A stretch of DNA of 64,000 bases from Erwinia_E haradaeae_A (GTDB lineage Bacteria > Pseudomonadota > Gammaproteobacteria > Enterobacterales > Enterobacteriaceae): positions 992,001-1,056,000 of the forward strand of contig NZ_LR217725.1 of NCBI RefSeq assembly GCF_900698965.1, in the 5' to 3' direction. How positions within the stretch are numbered: position 1 is the stretch's first letter; every line of letters begins with the position of its first letter. Of the stretch, positions 10,407 to 19,263 are shown piece after piece. Below the pieces are notes generated by a model. It made no database searches. It had not been told where the DNA came from and saw nothing but the letters and a program-made list of their open reading frames with translations. The translations under genes were made by a program, and so were the position numbers.

Positions 10407-11057
10407 ATGACTCCAGGAACACTGTTTATTATTTCCGCCCCTAGTGGAGCGGGTAAATCTAGCCTAATTAAAGCACTGTGTAAAACACAAGCGCTATGCA
10501 ATACTCAAATATCTATTTCACATACTACACGCAAAATAAGACCTGGAGAAAACAATGGCGAACACTATTATTTCGTGAATGACAATCAGTTTCGTAATAT
10601 GATTTATGAAAAAAAATTTCTGGAATACGCTAAAGTTTTCGGAAATTACTATGGAACTTCACGTCAATCCATCATAAAGGGATTACAAAAAGGTATTGAT
10701 ATTTTTCTTGATATAGACTGGCAAGGTGCTAGAAGAATTAGACGTATCATGCCAACCTCACGCAGTATCTTTATTGTACCTCCATCAAAAGATGAGCTGA
10801 AACGTCGTTTGTATAAACGCGAACAAGACAGTACGACTGTGATTGCACAACGCATGACTCAAGTAATCGCTGAGATAAAGCATTATAAAGAATACCACTA
10901 CTTAATAGTTAATGAAAATTTTGATCGTGCCCTTATAGACTTGCAAGCCATTATACGTTCTGAACGTTTACGTGTACGGCACCAAGCCGTACATCATTAT
11001 TCATTGATTCATAAGTTATTGGAGGATGAATGCAAACACAACACAATAACAAACTAG
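10407..11057 (+). CDS. gmk: guanylate kinase
   Basis: Phosphorylates GMP to GDP with ATP; essential in purine salvage and synthesis. The product has 216 residues (E. coli 207). The P-loop SAPSGAGKSSL lies at residues 10-20 with Lys17, followed by the GMP-binding HTTRKIRPGENNGEHYYFV segment and the IDWQGARRIR motif. The start ATG at 10407 gives MTPGTLFIISAPSGAG, the usual family N-terminus. rpoZ follows in the same direction after 83 nt, the conserved gmk-rpoZ pair. The C-terminus runs slightly beyond the E. coli end. Confidence 0.96.
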   Translation: MTPGTLFIISAPSGAGKSSLIKALCKTQALCNTQISISHTTRKIRPGENNGEHYYFVNDNQFRNMIYEKKFLEYAKVFGNYYGTSRQSIIKGLQKGIDIFLDIDWQGARRIRRIMPTSRSIFIVPPSKDELKRRLYKREQDSTTVIAQRMTQVIAEIKHYKEYHYLIVNENFDRALIDLQAIIRSERLRVRHQAVHHYSLIHKLLEDECKHNTITN

Positions 11058-11140
11058 CCACCATATAAACTATAACTATATAGTTTAACCTAATCATTGA
11101 TAACTATTTGATTACCATTACTTACTGGAGTTGAGCGTTC

Positions 11141-11365
11141 ATGGCGCGAGTAACTGTACAAAACGCAGTACAAAATATAGGCAATCGCTTTGACCTAGTG
11201 CTAATAGCGGCACGCCGGGCACGTCAGATGCAAATAGGTGGTCACAGTCCTTTGGTGCCTACAGAAAATGATAAATCGACCGTGATTGCTCTTCGGGAAA
11301 TTGAGAATGGCTTTATTACGAACCAAACTATTGATATCTTTGATCGTCAGGACATAAGAAAGTAA
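11141..11365 (+). CDS. rpoZ: RNA polymerase omega subunit, C-terminally short
   Basis: Omega subunit; helps fold and bind the beta' subunit and takes part in the ppGpp site of RNA polymerase. The 74 residues match E. coli omega (91 aa) from the start MARVTVQNAVQNIGNRFDLV through VIALREIENGFI, then stop at FDRQDIRK. The last 17 or so residues of the E. coli protein are missing. Those are the flexible tail, and the conserved MARVTV N-terminus is intact, so function is plausible. GGAG lies 7 nt before the ATG. spoT, trmH and recG, which follow rpoZ in E. coli, are not here. Confidence 0.95.
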   Translation: MARVTVQNAVQNIGNRFDLVLIAARRARQMQIGGHSPLVPTENDKSTVIALREIENGFITNQTIDIFDRQDIRK

Positions 11366-11608
11366 GGAGATAATAAATTAAGGGTTATCACCGCTCTTAA
11401 TGTACAATCTAAGAGAGTAGAATTGAAAAAATGTTAAAAAGAGCCCTGATCTAAGATATACTATAACATACGATACATTTATTCATAAGTAATGAAGTAA
11501 TACCTATGCATTGACAACATCATATTGGAGGAGGCCAAAGTAGTAACAATTTTAGTGATTCATAAAGTATCGCATTAATAGAAATATTAGTTTATGATAA
11601 AAAGAGTG

Positions 11609-11638
11609 TTTTAATTTTAATTTTAATTTTAATTTTAA
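11609..11638. repeat. hexanucleotide tandem repeat (TTTTAA)n
   Basis: Five consecutive units of TTTTAA, a simple-sequence repeat prone to slippage, in non-coding DNA. Confidence 0.85.
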
Positions 11639-11663
11639 TACTAAATAACTATACCATAACCAT

Positions 11664-11703
11664 TATCGAATCTATAAAATCTAATAATTTTATAGATTCG
11701 ATA
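11664..11703. repeat. 17-bp perfect inverted repeat
   Basis: Arms 11664-11680 (TATCGAATCTATAAAAT) and 11687-11703 are exact reverse complements with a 6-base loop. It lies 300 nt downstream of rpoZ. It has no T run after the stem and so is not a classical terminator. Confidence 0.7.
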
Positions 11704-12301
11704 GAATCTAATGATAACTTTTCTTCAATCTAACTTGATACCAAGAGCTTCACTGTAATAGATATACTAGTATGAAGTCAGTATAAACGTTAAGTTTACT
11801 CATTGTTCAGAAATCCGTACCTTACTATATTAAGTAAGCACTATGTCATGACATTAAGGCGTAATAGTTATACATGCCTAAGGCATTACTGACATTCATC
11901 AATTCTATCCTGAAACCGCAATACAGTCTAAGACTTAGTTTTTGATACACTTTGTGTGATATAGTGCATTATAAAATACCATTGCGGTTCACAATTGAGC
12001 GAAGCAAAACGCAGTGGGATATGCTTTTATAGTTTTGTTACAGAACAAGTCGTGTCACATGACATCTAATATTTTCCGTTTGTTTACACGAGTAAATCAA
12101 AGGAATGCCCTAAATTTAGATAAGAACGGCGATATACAAACCACTCAATAACAGCAAGGAATAATTCATGAATGTAAGCATCTTAAAGAGAACAGGTGCC
12201 TAATCTAATAAATAATATTAAAATTTACTAGATTACATTAAGAATAAACATGCCTGGAGCGGTAACTGAAATATTAGTTCACAGAAGAATTAGGATTACA
12301 T

Positions 12302-13774
12302 ATGAACGCAGATAACAAAGTAGGCGCAGCAAAACGTGCTTCAAAGAGACGCTGGTTAAATGCCCAGGATTCTGGTTATCATAAAGCCATGGATAATCGT
12401 CATGTACAGATGATTGCAATTGGAGGAGCAATTGGAACAGGTCTTTTCCTAGGCGCTGGTGCACGCCTTCAGATCGCCGGACCGGCATTAGCTCTAGTGT
12501 ATTTAGTATGTGGAGTTTTTTCATTCTTTATTTTACGTGCACTAGGTGAGCTGGTATTACATCGACCCTCCAGCGGAAGTTTTGTCTCTTATGCTCGTGA
12601 ATTCTTAGGCGAAAAAGCCTCATATGTTACTGGATGGATGTATTTTATAAACTGGGCAATGACTGGTATTGTTGATATTACAGCCGTAGCATTATACATG
12701 CACTATTGGAGTGCTTGTGGTAATGTACCACAATGGGTATTTGCCCTTGGCGCTTTAGCTATTGTTGGCAGCATGAATATGGTTGGAGTCAAGTGGTTTG
12801 CAGAAATGGAATTTTGGTTTGCTATGGTCAAGGTTTTAGCTATTGTAGTATTTTTAATTGTAGGCGTCATCTTCTTAGGAAGTGGTCAGCCTTTAGCTGG
12901 GAATGCTACTGGTTTTTATTTAATTACTGATAATGGTGGTTTTTTTCCTAATGGCCTTTTACCCGCTCTTGTTCTTATACAAGGCGTTGTATTTGCCTTT
13001 GCATCGATTGAGCTAGTGGGTACTGCTGCGGGGGAATGCAAAGATCCTAAAAATATACTACCCAAAGCTATTAACAGAGTGATCTGGCGTATCGGCTTGT
13101 TTTATGTTGGGTCAGTAGTATTATTAGTTCTACTATTGCCTTGGAATGCTTATCAAGCAGGACAGAGCCCATTTGTCACGTTCTTTTCAAAATTAGGTGT
13201 ACCATATGCTGGTAGTATTATGAATATAGTCGTACTAAGCGCAGCGTTATCTAGCTTAAACTCAGGACTTTATGCTACTGGTCGCATTCTTCGATCCATG
13301 TCTATGGGCGGGTCAGCTCCTCAATGCATGTCTAAAATGAGCAAACATCAAGTTCCTTATGTCGGTATAATAATGACAGTGAGTGTGTACATAATTGGAG
13401 TATACCTGAACTATATTGTACCTTCTAGCGTATTTGAGATTGTGCTTAATATAGCAACACTTGGTATTATCTCATCCTGGGCTTTTATAGTAATATGTCA
13501 AATGCGCCTACGAAAAGCCATCAAAGAAGGTAAGGCTGAAGATATTAGCTTTAAGATGCCAGGTGCTCCTTTTACATCATGGTTAACACTACTATTTTTA
13601 GTAAGCGTACTGATTTTAATGGCATTTGACTATCCAAATGGTACTTATACGATTGCATCGATTCCGTTTCTTGGGATAGTGCTAACACTGGGCTGGTTTC
13701 GTGTGCGTAAACGGGTCAACTCCTTAACCGAAGAAGGAGCAAATCCGGTAAAAATTATTAAATCTCAGTATTAA
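12302..13774 (+). CDS. ansP: L-asparagine permease AnsP
   Basis: Inner-membrane amino-acid importer of the APC superfamily (amino acid transporter family, about 12 membrane helices). The 490-residue product matches E. coli AnsP with very high identity: for example MIAIGGAIGTGLFLGAGARL (first helix, residues about 38-57), then HRPSSGSFVSYAREFLGEKA and GVKWFAEMEFWFA. The region GVVFAFASIELVGTAAGECK is the conserved core of the family. The N-terminal KRRWLNAQDSGYHKAM also matches AnsP rather than AroP, ProY or CycA. GGA lies before the ATG at 12302. The gene stands alone after a 0.9-kb spacer. Base composition is less AT-biased than in the flanking DNA, as expected for a gene under strong constraint. 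It implies import of asparagine, presumably from the host. Confidence 0.93.
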   Translation: MNADNKVGAAKRASKRRWLNAQDSGYHKAMDNRHVQMIAIGGAIGTGLFLGAGARLQIAGPALALVYLVCGVFSFFILRALGELVLHRPSSGSFVSYAREFLGEKASYVTGWMYFINWAMTGIVDITAVALYMHYWSACGNVPQWVFALGALAIVGSMNMVGVKWFAEMEFWFAMVKVLAIVVFLIVGVIFLGSGQPLAGNATGFYLITDNGGFFPNGLLPALVLIQGVVFAFASIELVGTAAGECKDPKNILPKAINRVIWRIGLFYVGSVVLLVLLLPWNAYQAGQSPFVTFFSKLGVPYAGSIMNIVVLSAALSSLNSGLYATGRILRSMSMGGSAPQCMSKMSKHQVPYVGIIMTVSVYIIGVYLNYIVPSSVFEIVLNIATLGIISSWAFIVICQMRLRKAIKEGKAEDISFKMPGAPFTSWLTLLFLVSVLILMAFDYPNGTYTIASIPFLGIVLTLGWFRVRKRVNSLTEEGANPVKIIKSQY

Positions 13775-14155
13775 TGCGCTTTATTGAAGCAGCCGTACTC
13801 AATGCAAAAACATCATAACCTATAATCAACTTAGCAAATATATGTATCATACATGTATCAGGCTAAATCATATCATACGTACAACATATACTAGATTTTT
13901 TAATTTTTTACTGTTATCCCCATCAAGAGGGATAACAGTACTTACTCAAATCTGAACAAACGCTATCACTTAGAGATACACTAGCATTCATTTATAGTAA
14001 CTTTGTTAGATACACTTTTGTTCTAACTTGGTCGCTATGTTTGAGATGTAAAATGACTCATAAACTCATACATCCATTACGGGTGTAACACGCTGTGTAG
14101 CTGTGAACGCTAGCAATCTCTATATACTTTAGAAATTTCTTGAGTTAATATGCAA
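13775..14155. other. convergent intergenic region ansP/recD
   Basis: Spacer between convergent genes. It holds a 12-bp hairpin (13909-13940) and otherwise AT-rich DNA without open frames. Confidence 0.55.
13909..13940. terminator. 12-bp hairpin, possible terminator of ansP
   Basis: Perfect stem TACTGTTATCCC / GGGATAACAGTA with an 8-base loop, 135 nt past the ansP stop. The T-rich run lies before the stem on the + strand rather than after it, so it is an unusual terminator if it is one. Position between convergent genes supports a transcription-end role. Confidence 0.45.
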
Positions 14156-15991
14156 CTAATGTAGTATCCTGTCTCTTAGACCACTCTGACGTGATACGTC
14201 AGTTCTTACGGCTCTTTCAAAAATCGTTTTTTGAGCATAAATAGTTAACTTTTTTTGTGCGCGAGTAATTGCTGTATATACTAATTGACGCGTTAAAACC
14301 GGCGTCATCTCGTTTGGTAAAACAAGTATAGTATGCTCAAACTCTGAACCCTGGGATTTATGTATTGTCATAGCAAAAGCTGTATCATGCAATGGCATGA
14401 ATTGAGTCTGCACTGCAGTAACGCTACCCTCGGATGATAAGAACCATACTTTAATCTGATTTTGATCATCTTTCATTGCTATGCCAACATCACCGTTAAA
14501 TAATCTCATCTCTTGATTATTACGCATAATCATTACTGGGCGTCCAATATACCATTGATGTGTAACAGAGGAGCTCTGAGTAATTAATCTAACCTTATGC
14601 AACATATTTTCAATATGCTTATTCAATTCTATGACGCCAAACAAACCATTATTTAGCGCGCATAAGACCTGACAACACCTAAAAGCAGTTAATACTTCAG
14701 CAGGTTTTGCGCCAGCATGAAGTAAGCGTAAGTAAATACTATAACCTTTCGAGCAGACTTCTAATAGTTTCTGGTAATCTTCTTTGCATCTAATTGCAAT
14801 ACGACATACATCAGGAAATGCACCGTTTAATATCCTCTCGGTGCGCTGAACCTGTCCAGAATTTACCGCTAACGCTAATTGACCGATCCCCGATGACTTC
14901 TTAAATCGATAGCTCTGAGTCAGTAGGCAAGTCATATCACCTATCAAATTAGTTTTATTCTCTGACCTGATCACAACCTGACAACCGGTTAGACGGAACA
15001 GTTGCTTAGCCTGGGGCAAGCTATAGCAATTATCTGCGTAATGACAAAGATCACTAAACACCGATCCCGCCTCTACAGAGCTTAATTGATCACGGTCTCC
15101 AAGTAAAAGAACTCTGGCATGATCAGGTAGCGCAGTAATTAAATTAGACATCATAGACAAATCAATCATTGAGGCTTCATCAATAACCAATACGTCAAGA
15201 CAAAGTGGTCTATCTGCGCAAAATCTCACATATTGACTACCTGGGGCAATATCTAATAGCCTATGAAGAGTAACAGCTTCTCGAGGAAAACTGCTTAAGA
15301 TACGATTAGTTGCCTTTAGAATCTGTAGGGTCTTACCAAGAGTTTCGCTTAACTTTAAGGCAGACTTACCCGTTGGTGAAGCCACCTTGATACGTTGTAT
15401 TTTTGGTGATAATTCAATGATACTAGCTAAAAATTTAGCCACCGTAGTAGTTTTTCCAGTACCCGGCCCACCAGATATAATTGCTATTTGCCGTATCAGT
15501 GCTACTGCTACAGCAGTTTTCTGCCAATTACAAACGTTCTGACCAAAATGATAATCCAAAATCTTACGTGCTTTTTGTTCATCTATATCCAGCAAAAAGT
15601 TTTTAGATTGTATAAATTTAGCAACTTCTACTTCGCGACGCCACATTCGATATAAATAGAGACGCTCCTTTTCTAATACTAGCGGTGCAACCAGTTGGCC
15701 ATCACTCACTGATGAGTATGTTAACAGGGCGCCCTTTACGTCTTTTGGTGCTCCAACCGATCTCCATATCATCTGAGCTAAATCCTGATGCGCACTAGAA
15801 AACAAGGCTTCAGGACGCAACTGTTCTAGTGGTAAACATGTGTGTCCTTCTCCGGTATTACGGCTAAGAAATGCAGCAGCTAACATTAAAAGAGGCGCTT
15901 CTTCTCCTGAAATCATTCGAGCAAAGTGAAAATCAAGCGGGCGCAGCAATCCCTTTTTCTGCGCTATATATAATAGTTCTGACAATATCAT
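14156..15991 (-). CDS. recD: exodeoxyribonuclease V subunit alpha RecD
   Basis: The 5'-3' helicase motor of RecBCD, which processes double-strand breaks. The 611-residue product matches E. coli RecD (608 aa). The Walker A motif IISGGPGTGKTTTV is at 171-184 with Lys180, the Walker B VLVIDEASMID at 267-277 and LLLGDRDQLSSVEAG at 296-310. The C-terminal TIHKSQGSEFEH and LVYTAITRAQKKL motifs are also intact. AGGAA precedes the ATG. In E. coli the gene follows recB; here 1.8 kb upstream there is no coding sequence at all. It is therefore solitary, and whether recB and recC survive elsewhere cannot be told. Confidence 0.95.
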   Translation of the reverse strand: MILSELLYIAQKKGLLRPLDFHFARMISGEEAPLLMLAAAFLSRNTGEGHTCLPLEQLRPEALFSSAHQDLAQMIWRSVGAPKDVKGALLTYSSVSDGQLVAPLVLEKERLYLYRMWRREVEVAKFIQSKNFLLDIDEQKARKILDYHFGQNVCNWQKTAVAVALIRQIAIISGGPGTGKTTTVAKFLASIIELSPKIQRIKVASPTGKSALKLSETLGKTLQILKATNRILSSFPREAVTLHRLLDIAPGSQYVRFCADRPLCLDVLVIDEASMIDLSMMSNLITALPDHARVLLLGDRDQLSSVEAGSVFSDLCHYADNCYSLPQAKQLFRLTGCQVVIRSENKTNLIGDMTCLLTQSYRFKKSSGIGQLALAVNSGQVQRTERILNGAFPDVCRIAIRCKEDYQKLLEVCSKGYSIYLRLLHAGAKPAEVLTAFRCCQVLCALNNGLFGVIELNKHIENMLHKVRLITQSSSVTHQWYIGRPVMIMRNNQEMRLFNGDVGIAMKDDQNQIKVWFLSSEGSVTAVQTQFMPLHDTAFAMTIHKSQGSEFEHTILVLPNEMTPVLTRQLVYTAITRAQKKLTIYAQKTIFERAVRTDVSRQSGLRDRILH

Positions 15992-17832
15992 GTCTTATTT
16001 CCTGAATGTCAGTTTTGACTATAGATTTGCTTAAACTGGTGCAGTATATTACACGTTACCTGATAAAACACGGCACAATTTAGATCTAATGCAAATTATG
16101 GCTGGGATTTTTGTGGTAACTCGGGGTAAATTCCAAAATCTAGACTTGTACTATTTTATGTATAAATTATAAAAATTATAATTAACAATGAGTTATTATA
16201 AAAGTCTGCAGGAGTATCAGGTAGCCTTTCTAATCACAGACGATCACAATACTATCAATTCCTTGATTACCACGCCATACTTTTTAGAATCATAAACCTT
16301 ACGCGATTGATTTATAAAGAATAGATCCTATATTTACAGTCTTCATTACAGAGGAGATCTTAGTGAATCATATGTACTATACGATTAAAGCAAAGTGCAA
16401 AAATATCTCGTCATATAAGATGCGAAAAGATGACATAAAAGAGATTAGGTATACAATAAATTAAACAAAAAATAACAATACATTTTTTCTTTTCATGGTC
16501 GGACTTAATCATCACTGTAAGCTAATCATATAACGCGATAAACTGGTTACAGAATACATTTATACACACTACCAGTAAAAAATATACATTACATCTATTC
16601 CAAGAAATTTGTATACATCTTGTATAATAATGCAGCATTAATAACTAATACTGTAAATGTAATTCAACTTTATCGTTGATAATAAAAATTCAGATATATT
16701 AAAACACTTGCAATTCTAATATAATCCATGGGATCTTGCTTCAAGTAGAGAAATTCAAAAAACTCAATATACTCTATGTGCTGTATAAACTACTCTCTCT
16801 AAGAGATATAAAGCATTGTCAATAACATTGATCATATACTATTTATATGAGAATAGATAATATCTAGGTATATAGGATATATAATATCTAGGTCACTCGT
16901 ATTCAATATATGCTTGGTTTAAAACAACCTGATTAAATCTAATCATTATTGTCGTATGATAGTCTAATTTTAGAGATGATATGTAATAATCTGTTTTTTG
17001 AAACAAGATCTTATAAATCGTGAATGTAACCTGTAAAAAAATATATCATCCTTAGCTAATTTTATAGAGATTTACGCACCGAAATCAAATTACCTTGCTA
17101 AATCTTAATAAGAAAATACATATCAGAATGGATTATTGCAGTATTGTATATGCTAAATGATATAATAAAATGCAAAAATCTCATACCCTAGGTACATAGC
17201 TCTGATAGGAGCCACTTACTTAGAGTATGAGATGTTTATGTGCATGTCGTGTACATTATTTATTATGATAGTAATAACATAAAACCAAAATGGGTCAATA
17301 AACATATTGACCACCGATTAATGTCAATATGACTTAGCAGTATTTATATATATATTTTATCAATATATATTTTATCATATTTTGCAAAGAGCCATGGACT
17401 ATTCTATAGATCCTTATAGAAGATTTTTAATACCCTCCTAATCAAACACCTAGTTACTCTTGTGTATATCTGGTAGCGCCAACAGACAACAGAAAAAATT
17501 ATTTCTGTAAGAATTCCTATATTACAGTCAGTAGCCTCCTGTAATTGTTTTTGTTTTAAAAATCTATTTTTAGAGAAATCAAAAAACAAATATTCTTACA
17601 TAAAAGATAAAAAATTCCATACTAGTTAATTAGAGATGTATGTAAACACTGAAGCCCTGATATTGTATTATTCACACATACCATCTGAGCTCCTGTTAAC
17701 AGTTACAGCAGAACAGAGCACATACTATCTTCTTGATATATCGAGAACATACCAATAGAATTGTTTGACATTTACCATATACAATGATCCTTGTCTGTAT
17801 AATACTAAGATATGTTATATCAAAGGAGCACA
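15992..17832. other. 1.8-kb gene-free region upstream of recD
   Basis: Very AT-rich. No trace of recB, which would be expected here. Contains a long imperfect hairpin at 17178-17233 (listed separately). A 33-codon GTG frame at 16363-16464, preceded by GAGGAG, and a 61-codon minus-strand frame at 17404-17589 show no family resemblance. Confidence 0.55.
17178..17233 (-). terminator. orphan rho-independent terminator-like hairpin
   Basis: Outer 9-bp stem ATCTCATAC / GTATGAGAT (17178-17186 with 17225-17233), continued after one mismatch by a further seven or so pairs, and an inner GCTC/GAGC stem. On the minus strand the stem is followed directly by TTTTTGCATTTTATT, a good U tract. No gene lies upstream on that strand for about 1 kb, so the terminated transcript is unknown; it may be a small RNA or the relic of a lost gene. 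Confidence 0.5.
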
Positions 17833-18030
17833 ATGAGGCTGCAGGCTCGGTTATTCTTTGCTAAATACTCTGGGCAACGTTTATGTTCACAAGACTTAGA
17901 ATCCGATGAGACTCATGCCTCCGGTATTTTTGCATATAGTGGGGATGATGACAGTTTATTAGATGGGTTAACGGCGAAGTACAGTCCCGTCGTTTATTGG
18001 ATTCACTTAATGCAGAAAATACTAGTTTAG
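17833..18030 (+). CDS. possible 65-residue orphan protein
   Basis: I do not recognise this protein. The frame begins ATGAGGCTGCAGG, 5 nt after a near-perfect Shine-Dalgarno AAAGGAGC at 17823-17830, with a TATAAT hexamer at 17798-17803. The composition is about 44% G+C over its body, well above the roughly 20-30% of the DNA on both sides and like real genes here. The product is polar, with an acidic middle (SGDDDSLLDG at about 42-51) and no signal peptide or membrane helix. A 10-bp hairpin overlaps the stop codon. It could be a small gene or the surviving 5' end of a truncated one. An upstream in-frame ATG (17812) lacks a ribosome-binding site. Confidence 0.45.
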   Translation: MRLQARLFFAKYSGQRLCSQDLESDETHASGIFAYSGDDDSLLDGLTAKYSPVVYWIHLMQKILV

Positions 18031-18052
18031 ATAATAAGAATAATCTAAACTA
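18023..18052 (+). terminator. hairpin at the end of the orphan frame
   Basis: Perfect 10-bp stem TAGTTTAGAT / ATCTAAACTA with a 10-base loop, overlapping the stop codon of the 65-residue frame. There is no strong T run after it, so termination is uncertain. Confidence 0.4.
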
Positions 18053-18270
18053 ATACGTAATATATAAATCGTTTAAACATTTGTAAGCAGGCAGACTCCA
18101 TCTGAAATTGTCATAATCTAGCATACATCACGTTAGAGATCTACTGTATGCAGTATGGTATTTCGTTGCAGCATATAATGCTATTGCATAGTGAATGCTA
18201 TATATATTACATTTTTCTAACAATAAACATCTATCTCATTCATCACTTTCTAGCGCAAGGATCTGAAAAT

Positions 18271-19263
18271 ATGACGTCTCTTGTCACTAACAATCCTTGT
18301 CATTTTCAACAGACTGGTAAGACTGTCTTACAGATTGTACGTCATGGACTGCAACAACTAGATCAGTATATTAATGAAGACTTCACCCGTGCTTGCAAAA
18401 TAATTTATCACTGTCAGGGTAAAGTCATTGTTATGGGGGTAGGAAAATCAGGTCATATTGGGAAAAAAATCGCCTCGACCCTTGCTAGCACCGGAACACC
18501 TGCCTTTTTTGTACATCCTACTGAGGCTAATCACGGTGATTTAGGAATGGTATGTGGTAATGATATAGTTATCGCTATTTCTAATTCTGGCGAAGCTTCA
18601 GAGATCTTAACATTAATTCCTGTCTTAAAGCGTCGTCATGTCATATTAATTTGCATCACCAGTAGACCTGAAAGCACCATGGCATGTGCTGCGGAGATTC
18701 ATATATGCGTGAAGGTACCACAAGAAGCTTGTTCCCTTGGTCTTGCGCCAACCAGTAGCACTACCGCTACGCTCGTTATGGGTGATGCTTTAGCAATTGC
18801 ATTATTAAATGCAAGAGGCTTCACACAAGAGGATTTTGCTCTGTCTCATCCGGGTGGGGCATTAGGTAACAAACTGCTACTTCGTGTTGAAGATATTATG
18901 CATGCTGGTAACGATATTCCGCAAATCCAACCGGATGCTTCTCTAGGTCAAGCCTTATTACATATGACATCTAAAAAAATGGGAGTGATAGTAATTTGCA
19001 GTGTAGAAGGAATAATTCAGGGTATCTTTACTGATGGTGATCTGCGGCGTGTGTTAAATTTAGATATCAGTATTGATGTTCAGAATATTAGAATAGATAG
19101 TGTCATGACTCGATTCGGCATACGTGTACAACCTGGCACATTAGTAGTTGATGCTATGAATATAATGAAAAGTAAGCATATTACTTGTATTTTGATTTCC
19201 TCAAACGATCAATTATTAGGTCTAGTTCATATTCATGACATTTTACATACTAGCGTCATTTAG
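18271..19263 (+). CDS. kdsD: arabinose-5-phosphate isomerase KdsD
   Basis: Interconverts ribulose 5-phosphate and arabinose 5-phosphate, the first step of KDO synthesis for LPS. The product has 330 residues (E. coli 328). An SIS sugar-isomerase domain (about 35-185) holds VMGVGKSGHIGKKIASTLAS, ISNSGEASEI and ALSHPGGALG with the active-site His; two CBS domains follow (about 205-330). I start at 18271 rather than at the in-frame ATG at 18148. MTSLVTNNPCHFQQTGKTVL aligns with the E. coli N-terminus, AAGGA lies just upstream, and the extra 41 residues would be low-complexity. In E. coli kdsC follows closely; here a 0.78-kb non-coding stretch intervenes. yrbG, normally upstream, is absent. Confidence 0.95.
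   Translation: MTSLVTNNPCHFQQTGKTVLQIVRHGLQQLDQYINEDFTRACKIIYHCQGKVIVMGVGKSGHIGKKIASTLASTGTPAFFVHPTEANHGDLGMVCGNDIVIAISNSGEASEILTLIPVLKRRHVILICITSRPESTMACAAEIHICVKVPQEACSLGLAPTSSTTATLVMGDALAIALLNARGFTQEDFALSHPGGALGNKLLLRVEDIMHAGNDIPQIQPDASLGQALLHMTSKKMGVIVICSVEGIIQGIFTDGDLRRVLNLDISIDVQNIRIDSVMTRFGIRVQPGTLVVDAMNIMKSKHITCILISSNDQLLGLVHIHDILHTSVI

Larger units (their letters stand above)
11366..12301. other. gene-free region between rpoZ and ansP
   Basis: Contains a TTTTAA tandem repeat of about five units (11609-11638) and a 17-bp inverted repeat (11664-11703). The second half, about 11990-12220, is less AT-rich. A well-spaced AAGGAA precedes an 11-codon frame at 12168-12203 (MNVSILKRTGA), which could be a leader peptide of ansP or chance. 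A GGAGGAGG sequence at 11527-11534 has no start codon after it. Confidence 0.5.

Noticed and set aside
11527..11534. GGAGGAGG ribosome-site-like sequence
   Set aside because: No start codon at proper distance and immediate stops in the possible frames.
16363..16464. 33-codon GTG frame preceded by GAGGAG
   Set aside because: The ribosome site is good but the product is short and Lys/Ile/Tyr-rich, as expected from random AT-rich DNA; no other support.
17404..17589. 61-codon minus-strand frame upstream of the 17178-17233 hairpin
   Set aside because: No Shine-Dalgarno sequence and no family resemblance; base composition does not differ clearly from the flanks.
18148..18270. 41-codon N-terminal extension of kdsD
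   Set aside because: No family match and no Shine-Dalgarno; the ATG at 18271 aligns with known KdsD starts.
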